From: Marinomonas sp. CT5
GTDB taxonomy: Bacteria > Pseudomonadota > Gammaproteobacteria > Pseudomonadales > Marinomonadaceae
DNA length: 31,066 nt
Assembly (NCBI RefSeq): GCF_018336975.1
Contig: NZ_CP025572.1
Location: forward strand, 1,877,320 to 1,908,385
Direction: 5' to 3'
Shown: positions 15,670 to 24,708 of the stretch, piece by piece
Layout: each line of letters starts with the position of its first letter
Numbering within the stretch: position 1 is the first letter of the stretch
Translations under genes and position numbers: made by a program
Notes under the pieces: model-generated
Told to the model about the DNA's origin: nothing
Databases searched by the model: none
Seen by the model: the letters and a program-made list of their open reading frames with translations, nothing else

Positions 15670-17166
15670 ATGAGATTAGAAATACAATGTGAAGACCGAA
15701 TAGGCATGGTGCGAGAAGCACTCGACTTGTTTGTTCCCCATGGTATTGATATGCGCTTAGTAGAAGTGGATACCAAGCGGCGTTGTATTTATTGTGGCTT
15801 CCCCGATATTCCCTTCTCAAAATTGCAGCAATTATTGGCGGATATTCGTCGCTTAGAGAGCGTTGAAGATGTCAAAACCGTCATGTTTACTCCTTCAGAA
15901 AGAGAGCACAATGCGCTTTATACCTTGCTAGAGGCTCTTCCAGATGGGGTTATTTCCGTAGACCTGAAAGGTAACATCACCATGGTCACCGAACTGGCCG
16001 CGCAAGACCTAAATGTGTCTGTGTTGAACTTACTACATAAACCCGTACAGCAATTTATTAAAGGCATTAATGTTTCCAAGGAGCAATGGGCAAATCCGCG
16101 AGACGGCATGAGCAAGCGAATTCGCATTCGTGATAAAACCCTCTTGCTGGAAATGAAGCCCATCTTTGTTCGTGACGATGACGGCTATGCGAACCCAGCT
16201 GGCACAGTGATTTATTTAAAGTCCAAAAGCCGTTTGGATCGGCAAACTGAGAGCTTAAAACAAGCGCCAGATGCAGAGCATTATTTGGAAATGTATTTCC
16301 GGCCAACGGTGATGAAAAGTGAAGCTATGAAGCGCACTTTGCAGCAAGCCAAAGCATTTGCAGATTTACCTATGCCTTTGCTGATTCAAGGCGAGGTTGG
16401 TACAGGTAAGCGGGATTTAGTGAATGCCTTGTTTCAGTATTGGCAGAAGCATCATGGGGACAGAGACGCGCAACTGGTGGCTTGCCACGGAACAGAACTG
16501 AGTAAAGACGATATTGTTAAATTAGATAAAATGTCTGGCTGGTTTGTGATTGAGGATGTTGAGTGTCTTGATAAGCAAGTTCAGCTCGATTTATCCAATT
16601 GGCTAGCGCGTCAGCCAGGGGAAAGCACCAGTTTGGATACTAATGTTCGCTTGGTTAGCTTGTCATCGTTGAGCCATGCTAAGTTGGCCAATAGTGAGGT
16701 ACTGAATAAAAGTTTGTACTTTGCTTTGGCGACCTTGACGTTACCAATGCCAGCGCTACGAAATAGAAAAGAAGATTTAGAAGGCTTGGTGCATCAAATT
16801 ATTGTGGCTCAAGCGGAGCGCTATCGGATACCCATCCCCTCTGTTTCTAAAGGGGCTTTGACTAAGCTTGGTCTATATTCTTGGCCTGGTAATTTAAAAG
16901 AGCTGCAAAACGTTTGCCTGCAAACGTTACTGACGATGAAAGGTGAGGAGTGGAAAGCCGATTCGGTTTTGTTACCTGAAAATCCTGTTATTAATGACAT
17001 GGCGCTCATAGATGATTCCCTAGAAGTGACGGTGAAACAATGGGAAGCAGAACTTTTGAGGCGACTTTATCCACGTTTTCCAAGTACCAGAAAACTAGCA
17101 AAAGCCGTTAATATGAGTCACAGCGCGATCGCTAATAAGCTAAAAGAATATGGGATAAATACATAA
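15670..17166 (+). CDS. TyrR-like regulator (ACT-PAS-AAA+-Fis HTH) with reduced AAA+ domain
   Basis: The 498-residue protein has the TyrR order: an ACT domain (residues 1-75, MRLEIQCEDRIGMVREALDL), a PAS domain (about 80-190, LLEALPDGVISVDLKGNIT), an AAA+ domain (about 205-430) and a C-terminal helix-turn-helix (STRKLAKAVNMSHSAIANKL). The Walker A is GEVGTGK at 241-247. The segment between it and the Walker B-like GWFVIEDVE is unusually short, and no GAFTGA loop is present, so sigma-54 activation is excluded, as in TyrR itself. TyrR proteins control aromatic amino-acid genes, but the target here is unknown. It begins 11 nt after the ROK gene. Start ATG 15670 follows AAAGAGAAAAG. Confidence 0.87.
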   Translation: MRLEIQCEDRIGMVREALDLFVPHGIDMRLVEVDTKRRCIYCGFPDIPFSKLQQLLADIRRLESVEDVKTVMFTPSEREHNALYTLLEALPDGVISVDLKGNITMVTELAAQDLNVSVLNLLHKPVQQFIKGINVSKEQWANPRDGMSKRIRIRDKTLLLEMKPIFVRDDDGYANPAGTVIYLKSKSRLDRQTESLKQAPDAEHYLEMYFRPTVMKSEAMKRTLQQAKAFADLPMPLLIQGEVGTGKRDLVNALFQYWQKHHGDRDAQLVACHGTELSKDDIVKLDKMSGWFVIEDVECLDKQVQLDLSNWLARQPGESTSLDTNVRLVSLSSLSHAKLANSEVLNKSLYFALATLTLPMPALRNRKEDLEGLVHQIIVAQAERYRIPIPSVSKGALTKLGLYSWPGNLKELQNVCLQTLLTMKGEEWKADSVLLPENPVINDMALIDDSLEVTVKQWEAELLRRLYPRFPSTRKLAKAVNMSHSAIANKLKEYGINT

Positions 17167-17168
17167 AT

Positions 17169-17195
17169 GCCAGATTGAAGCGAGCTCAATCTGGC
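17169..17195. terminator. Hairpin after the TyrR-like gene
   Basis: GCCAGATTGA (17169-17178) pairs perfectly with TCAATCTGGC (17186-17195) around a 7-nt loop. It starts 2 nt after the TyrR-like stop codon and lies between convergent genes. There is no T run, so termination would be weak or Rho-dependent. Confidence 0.55.
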
Positions 17196-17222
17196 AAGTG
17201 GGTAGAATGGAGAAAGCGTTAC

Positions 17223-17384
17223 TTAATAAGGGCGTCTATGGCGTGGAACAGGACGACGAACTTCTTCACGCTCAATTTTAATTGGTTGTAGCTTTGTTTT
17301 CGGTTGTACTGTGTTTTTCTGGATCTTGGCTACCAAGAAAGCAATTGCCGCACAAGCAGCGACGAATAACAAAAATTCAAACAT
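17223..17384 (-). CDS. Small single-span membrane protein, 53 residues, unknown function
   Basis: Reading the minus strand from an ATG at 17384 gives a 53-residue protein. It has one N-terminal hydrophobic segment (FEFLLFVAACAAIAFLVAKI), then a strongly basic, proline-containing tail (IKIEREEVRRPVPRHRRPY) that would lie in the cytoplasm. GGAG lies 7 nt upstream of the ATG, a convincing ribosome-binding site. Codon use resembles neighbouring genes. I recognise no family. The gene stands alone between the TyrR-like gene (convergent) and the HAD phosphatase (same strand). Confidence 0.7.
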   Translation of the reverse strand: MFEFLLFVAACAAIAFLVAKIQKNTVQPKTKLQPIKIEREEVRRPVPRHRRPY

Positions 17385-17587
17385 GGCATTTCTCCAAACT
17401 AATTATTCTTGTAACAATCATGGTTCAAAATGATCGTGGGGTAAAGGCAATTATGTTGTTTTTTGGTTAATAAACCTTTCTAAACGGCTGTCCTCGCCAA
17501 CATTTTGTTAAAAGCAATCTGAAAAAGGCTCATCCATACAGCTATTAATGGAGGACGTTAGACTTAATTCAACCCCTGCATTCAATA

Positions 17588-18409
17588 TTACAAGTTATAC
17601 CTTTTTCTTAGATACCTTGCTACACCATCTTCATCATGATGTCCTATTACATCGGTCGCAGCATCTTTAATATGAAGTGATGCATTATCAGTTGCAAAGG
17701 CTTCATCTGAGGCTGAGAACATAGATAAGTCATTGTCCCCGTCTCCAAACACGACTAAGCTTTCGGCACCAATTTCTTCTTTTAGTTCCATCAGTGCCTC
17801 TCCTTTATTGACATTGCTGTGGTGAATGTCCAACCAGAAGGCGTCAGGGTTATAGATTCCACCGCCAGAATAGGCGGTAAGATGGCTGTGTTTTTGACTG
17901 TCTAATACGATTTTTTCAATAAACTCAGGTCGTCCCATGGCACTAATATTGGTGATTCGCGTGTTGTGGGATAAATCAGTAATAGGGTGAAGGCTCATGT
18001 TTTTGTGGTTGCCTAGCTCATTAGCGATATGATCACTTAAATGACCATTTAGCGGTGAGTGGTAAACCCGGTGAGAGCCGTCGTCTTCTAAACAAAATAT
18101 AAAGGGGGTGATTTGGTGTTCTTCAAAAGAGGCAAGAAGATCCATGATATGGCTATGGGAGAGTAAGTTTCTGTGGCGATAAAGGTTTTTTTGAGGGTTC
18201 CACCATTCAACGCCATTTTTGAATATCTGCCAGTTGGGAAAGTCATGACCTTCAATACAAGGCATAGCAGCAAAGTGTGTTCTGCCAGTCGCTACCGTGT
18301 AAAAGATCCCAGCCGCTTTTAAGCGTTCAAGCGTGTCTAATGTGAATTCAGAAAGGCGTTGATGCCGATTAAGAAGGGTTCCGTCTAGATCAAATGCCAC
18401 TAACTCCAT
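17588..18409 (-). CDS. Cof-type HAD-IIB hydrolase (phosphatase)
   Basis: The 273-residue protein has the HAD motifs in order: FDLDGTLL (motif I with the nucleophile Asp), VATGRTH (motif II), KGEAL (motif III Lys), and VVFGDGDNDLSMF (motif IV). The large cap inserted between motifs II and III is type IIB, as in Cof, YbiV and SupH. Such enzymes dephosphorylate sugar phosphates and cofactors such as pyridoxal phosphate and FMN; the substrate here is unknown. ATG at 18409 was chosen because GAGGTGATT precedes it; an upstream in-frame ATG at 18439 lacks this. It is not co-transcribed with the HopJ-family gene upstream, since a hairpin separates them. Confidence 0.87.
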   Translation of the reverse strand: MELVAFDLDGTLLNRHQRLSEFTLDTLERLKAAGIFYTVATGRTHFAAMPCIEGHDFPNWQIFKNGVEWWNPQKNLYRHRNLLSHSHIMDLLASFEEHQITPFIFCLEDDGSHRVYHSPLNGHLSDHIANELGNHKNMSLHPITDLSHNTRITNISAMGRPEFIEKIVLDSQKHSHLTAYSGGGIYNPDAFWLDIHHSNVNKGEALMELKEEIGAESLVVFGDGDNDLSMFSASDEAFATDNASLHIKDAATDVIGHHDEDGVARYLRKRYNL

Positions 18410-18505
18410 AATCACCTCATAGTATGCAGTGTGGAGCACTATCGCATTTTCTTGACGGGGAGTTCAACAATTAACAGTATTAATAGACGTTTTCGGTTTG
18501 GTAAT

Positions 18506-18544
18506 AAACGCCACAACATATCATTTTATAGGTTTGTGGCGTTT
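18506..18544 (-). terminator. Probable terminator of the MFS/HopJ transcript
   Basis: AAACGCCACAA (18506-18516) pairs with TTGTGGCGTTT (18534-18544). On the minus strand it follows the HopJ-family stop codon by 5 nt and is followed by TTTATTA. It precedes the HAD gene. Confidence 0.65.
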
Positions 18545-18549
18545 TGATA

Positions 18550-18900
18550 TTAGCTCTTTTGAACAAGAGCTGTAGCCGTGAAGTGAATGCCACTCCAGCC
18601 ATTTTCAATGAATTGACGGATGTTTTGGTGATCCGTTGCTTCAGGGTTTTCTAAAACGTCTATACGATAAAAGTCGCCAAATAAGTTTAGCGTTTCCACT
18701 TCAGTAAGTTGGTGGATTGAGCCGAAAGAAAAAATCTTACAAGAGCCATTATTTTCATTAATGCCATTTTCCTGTTTACCATTGGTAAACGCCGCAGGGG
18801 TAAAGTCGTATTCACGTTCAATCACATCTATCACTTCTTTAAACTGTACTTGCTCAGGTGTGGATTTGATTTTTTCTATGAGCGTTTGAGTACTTAGCAT
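18550..18900 (-). CDS. HopJ-family protein (named after a type III effector)
   Basis: The 116-residue protein matches the HopJ family through YDFTPAAFTNGKQENG, NNGSCKIFSFG, ETLNLFGDFYRIDVLENPE and DHQNIRQFIENGWSGIHF. The family was named from a Pseudomonas syringae effector, but members are widespread in marine bacteria that have no type III secretion system, and their role is unknown. No secretion genes are in the window, so an effector function is unlikely here. It lies 54 nt after the MFS transporter on the same strand and has GGAG upstream of its ATG, so both may form a transcript. Confidence 0.87.
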   Translation of the reverse strand: MLSTQTLIEKIKSTPEQVQFKEVIDVIEREYDFTPAAFTNGKQENGINENNGSCKIFSFGSIHQLTEVETLNLFGDFYRIDVLENPEATDHQNIRQFIENGWSGIHFTATALVQKS

Positions 18901-18954
18901 TGGGACTCCGTATGATATTTAAAAATGTATATTTTAGATTTATTGGTTTAATCA

Positions 18955-20148
18955 TTACTGCTTAGAGGTGGATTCGGCATATCGAACCGTTACTTTTAAG
19001 CAAACAAACGCAATTATGCCACAAGCAGCAATGGTGCCAAGCATTGGGACAAAAGTACCGTTGTGAAGAATACTGATTACCACACCGCTTAAGGCGCCAA
19101 AGGCAAAGCGGGACGTTCCAGCAAGTGCTGTAACACTGCCGTTATTGTTACCTGCGTGTTTTAGTGCACCAGCCATGAAACCACCGCCTAAAATCCCCAT
19201 TGGTCCCATAAATGACATGCTGGTAATGATGATTGTCCATAGTGGTGGACGATCAAAAAAACTAAGAATAATCATGCAAATAGAAGCGGCCAAAGGAATG
19301 TAAATAGCATATTTCGTCAGTATTTCAGTACCAAGTTTCTCAACGTAGCGACCATTGATGGTTGACGCTAGCATCATAGCGATGACATTCACCCCAACTA
19401 AAAAGCCAAAATTCGCTGGGTCTACACCATAGATCTCGATGTAGACAAAAGAGCAGCCTGTTATAAAGCTCATCATACCCGCAAAATAAAAAGCAGACGC
19501 AACGATAAAGCCCATTACAGAGCGATTTTTTAGCAAAATAATGTAGTTGCGAATCGCGTTGCTAAATGAGAAGGCGGTGCGTTTTTCAGGCGGTAATGTC
19601 TCAGGAATGGTACGAAGAAACAGTACGATGGAGAGGATGGCTAAAATGCCTAACAGGACAAAAATATAGTGCCAATTTAGGATGGTTAGGATTGCCCCGC
19701 CAATAATAGGTGCCGCTAAAGGGGCCAATGCCATGACCAGCATGATCATCGACATGGCTTTAGCGAACTGGTTAAGCGACATGCTATCTTTGACCAAGGC
19801 AGGGACACATACTGCTACTGCAGCGCCACCAAGCGCTTGGATAGCACGACCTACGAGTAGTAATTCATAACTTTGGGTTAACGCGCAAATAAAACTACCG
19901 ACAGCAAACACTGCCAAGCCACCTACAACGACTTTACGTCGACCTATCGCGTCGGAAATAGGGCCGAATAAGATTTGCAAAAAGGCAAACACCAGCAAAT
20001 AGATACTGAGCGTCATTTGAATAAGGCCGATATCGGTATTCAAACTTTTAGAAATAGTTGGAATACTCGGCAAGTAAGCATCAATTGCTAACGGCGTAAG
20101 GCCTGACAACAGACCGAGCACCAAAACAATAGGGAATGTGAGTTTCAT
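18955..20148 (-). CDS. Bcr/CflA-type multidrug efflux MFS transporter
   Basis: The 397-residue protein has about twelve hydrophobic segments. The MFS motif is QILFGPISDAIGRRKVVVGG in the loop between helices 2 and 3. Family marks are TPLAIDAYLPSIPTI near the start, LLLVGRAIQALGGAAVAV in helix 4, and APLAAPIIGGAIL in helix 5 (the antiporter motif C region of drug-proton antiporters). Bcr/CflA members export bicyclomycin, sulfonamides or small peptides such as cysteine derivatives; the substrate here is not deducible. The gene precedes the HopJ-family gene on the same strand. Its upstream spacer has a nested hairpin at 20176-20213. Confidence 0.88.
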   Translation of the reverse strand: MKLTFPIVLVLGLLSGLTPLAIDAYLPSIPTISKSLNTDIGLIQMTLSIYLLVFAFLQILFGPISDAIGRRKVVVGGLAVFAVGSFICALTQSYELLLVGRAIQALGGAAVAVCVPALVKDSMSLNQFAKAMSMIMLVMALAPLAAPIIGGAILTILNWHYIFVLLGILAILSIVLFLRTIPETLPPEKRTAFSFSNAIRNYIILLKNRSVMGFIVASAFYFAGMMSFITGCSFVYIEIYGVDPANFGFLVGVNVIAMMLASTINGRYVEKLGTEILTKYAIYIPLAASICMIILSFFDRPPLWTIIITSMSFMGPMGILGGGFMAGALKHAGNNNGSVTALAGTSRFAFGALSGVVISILHNGTFVPMLGTIAACGIIAFVCLKVTVRYAESTSKQ

Positions 20149-20550
20149 ATGGCAACTTAATGGTTAGTTGGATTGATCTGCTGAGCGGATAAATCCGTAA
20201 TGGGATTGCAGATTATAATAGGTTTAGTCTCTATCGTTTAGTTTGATTGTGCAAGAACTGAGTAAAACTGGATTGATGATTATTAATATAAAAATAGTTA
20301 AAACTAAAAGGCCTAAAATGTTTATTTTCTTTGTTTTTGAGGCTTTCAATACAGTTTTTTGTTTATTTTTAAGCTTGCTAAGGCTTCATTTTACTTTTAT
20401 TTAGAGGTTATCTTTTCTGGTTTTCATTTATGGAACGTGGTTCAATTTCATCTCCATTTCTAATGGGCAAGGTATTTGCCCTGTACGTCATCCACCTTTG
20501 CAATGTCGTTTTCTTGATGATGTCTGTTTGTTAATCCAGTAAGGAAGATC
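20149..20550. other. 402-nt divergent spacer between the MFS and ABC exporter genes
   Basis: No convincing gene is seen. The MFS-side end holds a nested hairpin: ATCTGC (20176-20181) with GCAGAT (20208-20213), enclosing CGGAT (20186-20190) and ATCCG (20193-20197). A TATAAT at 20214-20219 lies next to it. The middle is AT-rich. On the ABC side GGGCAA-GGTAT-TTGCCC forms a short hairpin inside a 34-codon frame (20430-20534) that has no ribosome-binding site. Confidence 0.5.
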
Positions 20551-22419
20551 ATGTTACGCTTTTTTGAAAAATGGGTGCCAGCCTATCCTGATATTAATGC
20601 TGAACAAGCACCAAAAACCTTGTTTGCATTTTGTCGTTATTACTCAAGAGGTGTTGAGCTGCCTTTGTTTTTAATGTCGCTATTAACGGCAGCGATTGCA
20701 GTTTTAGAGGTAACGTTATTCAGCTTCATGGGGCAATTGGTTGACTGGTTAATTAACAAGAACCCAGAGACATTTTTTGCCGAAGAAAGCACGCATTTGC
20801 TGTTAATGTCTTTGATGATTTTAGTGCTCATGCCTTTAGCCACATTCTTGCATTCGGCGATCATTCACCAGACTCTTTTGGGTAATTATCCAATGCGTAT
20901 TCGGTGGTTGTCCCACCATTATATTTTGCGTCAAAGTATGTCGTTCTTTCAGGATGAGTTTGCTGGGCGTATTTCCACCAAAGTAATGCAAACCTCGCTT
21001 GCTGTCCGTGAAACCGTGATGAAATTATTGGATGTCTTGGTCTACATCATCGTTTACTTTATTTCCATGGTGGTACTCATTGCAAAAGCTGATTACCGCT
21101 TAATGATTCCTATGTTAGTTTGGCTGGTTTGTTATGTATTATTGCAAATGTACTTTGTCCCTAAACTAAAAAAGGTCTCTTCTGATCAAGCGGATGCCCG
21201 CTCTATCATGACGGGGCGAGTAGTGGACAGCTATAGTAATATCTCTACGGTAAAACTTTTCTCCCATCATCAAAGAGAAGCGGATTATGCCAAAGATGGC
21301 ATGGATGGCTTTTTGCAAACCGTCTATAAGCAAATGCGCTTGGTCACCTTGTTAAATGTGGGTGTGCAGAGTTGTAACTACATTTTGGCATTTGCGATTG
21401 CGGCCTTGGCCATTTGGTTGTGGACTGGCAGCATTATCAGTGTGGGGGCCATTGCGATTGCAGTCAGTTTGGCTCTGCGATTAAACGGCATGTCCCAGTG
21501 GATTATGTGGGAAATCAGCGCACTGTTTGAAAACCTCGGTATGGTGAGTGATGGTATGAAAACCTTGTCTCGTCCTATTGAGATTGAAGATGCACCTAAT
21601 GCGCCTTCTTTAAAGGTTACGAAAGGCATGATCGAATACGATAAGGTCAACTTCCATTATGGTAAGCAGGATAGCACTGTCATTGAAAACTTAGCGTTAT
21701 CGATCAAACCCGGTGAAAAAGTAGGATTGGTTGGCCGATCTGGAGCGGGCAAATCGACCATTGTGAACTTGCTAATGCGCTTTCATGATGTGGAATCCGG
21801 TCAGATTCGAATCGATGGACAAAACATCAGTCAAGTTCAGCAAGATTCATTGCGCGGGCAAATAGGGATGGTGACTCAAGATACTTCCTTATTGCACAGA
21901 ACGGTTCGTGAAAACTTGTTGTATGGCCGACCCGATGCCACCGAAGAAGAAATGATTGCGGCAGCAAAGCAAGCTGAGGCTCATGAGTTTATTCAGACGT
22001 TGACCGATCCATATGGCAATATTGGCTATGATGCTATGGTGGGTGAGCGTGGTATTAAACTATCAGGCGGACAGCGTCAGCGTATCGCCATTGCTCGGGT
22101 GCTGTTAAAAGATGCCCCTTTGCTCATTTTGGACGAAGCAACTTCTGCCTTGGACTCTGAAGTAGAAGCGGCCATTCAAGAAAGTCTTTATAAATTAATG
22201 CAAGGCAAAACGGTGATTGCTATTGCCCATCGTTTATCGACCATCGCTGCAATGGATCGTCTGATCGTATTGGATAAAGGGCATGTTGTTGAGCAAGGCA
22301 GTCACGAAGAGCTGCTTCAGCATAAAGGCATTTACGCCTCTCTTTGGTCGCATCAAACTGGAGGCTTTTTAGCCGAAGACATTGATATCGAAGAGGTGGA
22401 GTTGGAAGGCGTTAAATAA
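20551..22419 (+). CDS. ABC exporter, fused membrane and ATP-binding domains
   Basis: The 622-residue half-transporter has six transmembrane segments in residues about 35-320, then a nucleotide-binding domain. The latter has Walker A (GRSGAGKST), Q-loop (MVTQDTSLL), signature (LSGGQRQRIAIARVLL), Walker B (LLILDEATSALDSE), and the H-loop (AIAHRLSTI). It is type I ABC exporter architecture (MsbA/YddA-like) and should work as a homodimer in the inner membrane. Substrate is unknown. AAGGA precedes ATG 20551. An EmrE-type SMR gene begins 41 nt downstream with no terminator between them, so the two efflux genes form an operon. Confidence 0.93.
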   Translation: MLRFFEKWVPAYPDINAEQAPKTLFAFCRYYSRGVELPLFLMSLLTAAIAVLEVTLFSFMGQLVDWLINKNPETFFAEESTHLLLMSLMILVLMPLATFLHSAIIHQTLLGNYPMRIRWLSHHYILRQSMSFFQDEFAGRISTKVMQTSLAVRETVMKLLDVLVYIIVYFISMVVLIAKADYRLMIPMLVWLVCYVLLQMYFVPKLKKVSSDQADARSIMTGRVVDSYSNISTVKLFSHHQREADYAKDGMDGFLQTVYKQMRLVTLLNVGVQSCNYILAFAIAALAIWLWTGSIISVGAIAIAVSLALRLNGMSQWIMWEISALFENLGMVSDGMKTLSRPIEIEDAPNAPSLKVTKGMIEYDKVNFHYGKQDSTVIENLALSIKPGEKVGLVGRSGAGKSTIVNLLMRFHDVESGQIRIDGQNISQVQQDSLRGQIGMVTQDTSLLHRTVRENLLYGRPDATEEEMIAAAKQAEAHEFIQTLTDPYGNIGYDAMVGERGIKLSGGQRQRIAIARVLLKDAPLLILDEATSALDSEVEAAIQESLYKLMQGKTVIAIAHRLSTIAAMDRLIVLDKGHVVEQGSHEELLQHKGIYASLWSHQTGGFLAEDIDIEEVELEGVK

Positions 22420-22460
22420 ACTATCAGCTTTATTTGAGCTAACTTGGAAGAGGAGGGCAG

Positions 22461-22790
22461 ATGACATATTTTATTTTGTTTTTGGCAATATTGGCTGAAG
22501 TCATTGCTACGACTGCGTTGAAGGCATCAGACTCCTTTACCAAATTGGGGCCCAGTATTGTCTTGGTGGTGGGTTATGCCATGTCGTTTTATCTTTTGTC
22601 CATTGTTATGCGCTCTATGCCAACAGGTGTGACTTATGCCATATGGGCGGGCTTAGGGATCGTTTTGATATCGGTATTCGGCTATTTGTTTAACAATGAA
22701 AAGCTGGACTTACCCGCCTGTATTGGCATGTCTATGATTGTGATTGGCGTAGTGGTGATCAATGTGTTTTCTAAAACGGTAAACCATTGA
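22461..22790 (+). CDS. EmrE/QacE-type small multidrug resistance protein
   Basis: The 109-residue protein has four transmembrane helices. The proton- and drug-binding glutamate in helix 1 is Glu13 (FLAILAEVIATTALK). Helix 3 has the family's GVTYAIWAGLGIVLISVFGYL. GAGGAGGGCAG gives a strong ribosome-binding site. SMR proteins act as antiparallel dimers that exchange protons for cations such as quaternary ammonium compounds, polyamines or guanidinium. No guanidine riboswitch is recognisable upstream, so the physiological substrate is open. It follows the ABC exporter in one operon, closed by a strong terminator. Confidence 0.93.
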   Translation: MTYFILFLAILAEVIATTALKASDSFTKLGPSIVLVVGYAMSFYLLSIVMRSMPTGVTYAIWAGLGIVLISVFGYLFNNEKLDLPACIGMSMIVIGVVVINVFSKTVNH

Positions 22791-22818
22791 GTTATTTATA
22801 GCGTTTGCTAAGAAGACA

Positions 22819-22861
22819 AAAAACGCGACTTTGTGGGGAGCATCCATAAAGTCGCGTTTTT
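22819..22861. terminator. Bidirectional terminator after the SMR gene
   Basis: AAAAACGCGACTTT (22819-22832) pairs perfectly with AAAGTCGCGTTTTT (22848-22861) around a 15-nt loop. T-rich flanks on both strands allow it to serve the convergent SMR and phosphorylase genes. Confidence 0.9.
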
Positions 22862-22869
22862 ATTGGTGG

Positions 22870-24627
22870 TTAACTACTTTTTATTTTCCCTTTTTTATTG
22901 GCTAGCCACACGAATTGATAAGGCATTAAGGTGACTTTAGCTAAATGGTCTTCATAGACTTGTTCTGATACTAAGTCGGTCCAGTCATCGGTTGCGATAA
23001 GGTTTAGCTCAGATAGGTTGAAGCTCTGCGGTTGGTCTGTCATGTTATAAACCGCAAATAAACTTTGTCTTCTGTCTAAACTTTGGCGCCAGAAAGCAAA
23101 CAAGTTTTCACCCATGTGCAAGACGTACTGAGTGGCATTGGGATGAAACGCGGGTTGTGCTCGACGTATTTGAATCAACTTAGTCACGCTTTGGAAGACT
23201 TTCTGATTATGGGTTGGGGTATTTAAGACATGATCTAAATCTTCCATGTCCCATATGTGGCGGTTGATTGAGCGGAATTGTCCTGTATTTTCAACACGTT
23301 CTAAATCGTTTTCCGTGCCGAATAAACTGTGAATGTAAAAAGCCGGCACGCCTTCTAATGCCATCATCACACCTGCAGCACAAAGGAAGCGGGCAAATTG
23401 CCATTTATCTGGGCCATGTAAGGCTGAGCCTGACAGTGCATTCCATAGGCTGATATTGATTTCATAAGGCTTGGCTTCACCTTGAGGCGTGGTCCGGGAG
23501 CTTATTTTTCCACCAAAACGCTTCATGGTATTGATGAGGGTTTCCAGCTCCCATTCCGATAGAAGGCCTTCTGTTGGGCGCAAACCAATACCATCATGAG
23601 AGGCGATAAAGTTGAGATAAGTAGTTCCTTGTTGCGCCGGTGTCATGCTCATCAACCATTGTTTTAAATGACTGCTGTTACCTGTCACCAGACTATTGAT
23701 CAACAACGGTGGTAAAGAGAAGTTATAAATCAAATGGGCTTCGTTGGCATTACCGAAATAGGTGAGGTTTTCCTGATTAGGGATGTTGGTTTCGGTAATG
23801 ATTACAGACTCAGGCGCGTAATGTTCAATCATTAAGCGAAGCAAACGAATGATTTCATGTGTCTGTGGTAAGTTGATACAAGAAGTACCTGGGATTTTCC
23901 AAAGAAACGCCACGGCATCCAGACGAAACCAACGAATGCCTTTTTCTAGATATAAATGAATAATACGCAGAAATTCTAATAGCACTCCTGGGTTTTCGAA
24001 ATTCAAATCTACTTGGTCATGACTAAACGTACACCAAACATGTTTTTCACCATTTTTTGTCTGTACTTCCCTTAAGAGGGGGGACGTTCTAGGGCGAACT
24101 ACGGCACTTAAATCGACATTTGGGTCGGCTTCATAGAAAAAACTGGCCCCAGGTTCAATGCCTGCTTTGTAGTTTTCAAACCACATGCTTCGACTTGAAC
24201 AATGGTTGATGACCAAATCTCCCATTACTTTAAAATCTTGGGAGAGGTTTACCACGTCTGACCAACGGCCGCAGGAAGGATTGACCGTCGTGTAATCCAT
24301 CACACTAAATCCATCGTCCGAGCTGTAGGGGAAAAACGGTAAGAGGTGAACCGCAGAGATACAATCAGATAATTTATTTTTGACAAACTTATGTAAGGTT
24401 TCTAGAGGCGCTTCTTCCTTTTTACGTATGGTGTCGGCGTAGGTAATTAGCATAATGTCAGATTGATCCCACAAGTTTCTATGGGGACGAGGAGACTCAG
24501 TTGACGGATCTAGATGAAATGTCGCTAAACATTGAGCTGCTAAATCCTTGTGATCCATGCTCGGATAAATGACCTGCAGGTGGGAGATTAAGCGTTGTTC
24601 TAGATGCGTCAAAGGAGCATTTTCCAT
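22870..24627 (-). CDS. GH13_18 glycoside phosphorylase, probably glucosylglycerate phosphorylase
   Basis: The 585-residue enzyme belongs to the sucrose-phosphorylase subfamily of GH13. The catalytic residues are nucleophile Asp237 (RWFRLDAVAFLWK), acid/base Glu279 (VIITETNIPNQ), and transition-state stabiliser Asp345 (FIASHDGIGLRPTEG). HLLPFFPYSSDDGFSVMDY is the usual N-terminal barrel motif. Known members phosphorolyse sucrose, sucrose 6-phosphate, glucosylglycerol or glucosylglycerate (YcjM type). Because the two genes upstream look like a glucosyl-3-phosphoglycerate synthase and phosphatase, glucosylglycerate is the likeliest substrate, giving glucose 1-phosphate and glycerate. Substrate specificity is inferred from context. 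AGGTAAG precedes the start. Confidence 0.85.
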   Translation of the reverse strand: MENAPLTHLEQRLISHLQVIYPSMDHKDLAAQCLATFHLDPSTESPRPHRNLWDQSDIMLITYADTIRKKEEAPLETLHKFVKNKLSDCISAVHLLPFFPYSSDDGFSVMDYTTVNPSCGRWSDVVNLSQDFKVMGDLVINHCSSRSMWFENYKAGIEPGASFFYEADPNVDLSAVVRPRTSPLLREVQTKNGEKHVWCTFSHDQVDLNFENPGVLLEFLRIIHLYLEKGIRWFRLDAVAFLWKIPGTSCINLPQTHEIIRLLRLMIEHYAPESVIITETNIPNQENLTYFGNANEAHLIYNFSLPPLLINSLVTGNSSHLKQWLMSMTPAQQGTTYLNFIASHDGIGLRPTEGLLSEWELETLINTMKRFGGKISSRTTPQGEAKPYEINISLWNALSGSALHGPDKWQFARFLCAAGVMMALEGVPAFYIHSLFGTENDLERVENTGQFRSINRHIWDMEDLDHVLNTPTHNQKVFQSVTKLIQIRRAQPAFHPNATQYVLHMGENLFAFWRQSLDRRQSLFAVYNMTDQPQSFNLSELNLIATDDWTDLVSEQVYEDHLAKVTLMPYQFVWLANKKGKIKSS

Positions 24628-24708
24628 GTTTACTTACCTGTCTTGTAGTGATTGAAAAGTAACGTAGTAACGTTCAACTTAGCAAAAAAGAGTACCTTAT
24701 GTAGGCTT

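Noticed and set aside
18550..18900. HopJ-family gene as evidence of type III secretion
   Set aside because: Only the family name suggests it; no secretion genes are nearby and the family is common in bacteria without such systems.
20430..20534. A 34-codon plus-strand frame before the ABC exporter, a possible leader peptide
   Set aside because: It has no ribosome-binding site, no regulatory codon run and no attenuator-like structure between it and the exporter, so I do not call it.
22419..22461. A guanidine riboswitch before the SMR gene
   Set aside because: The 41-nt gap is too short and shows no ykkC or mini-ykkC hairpins with ACGR loops.
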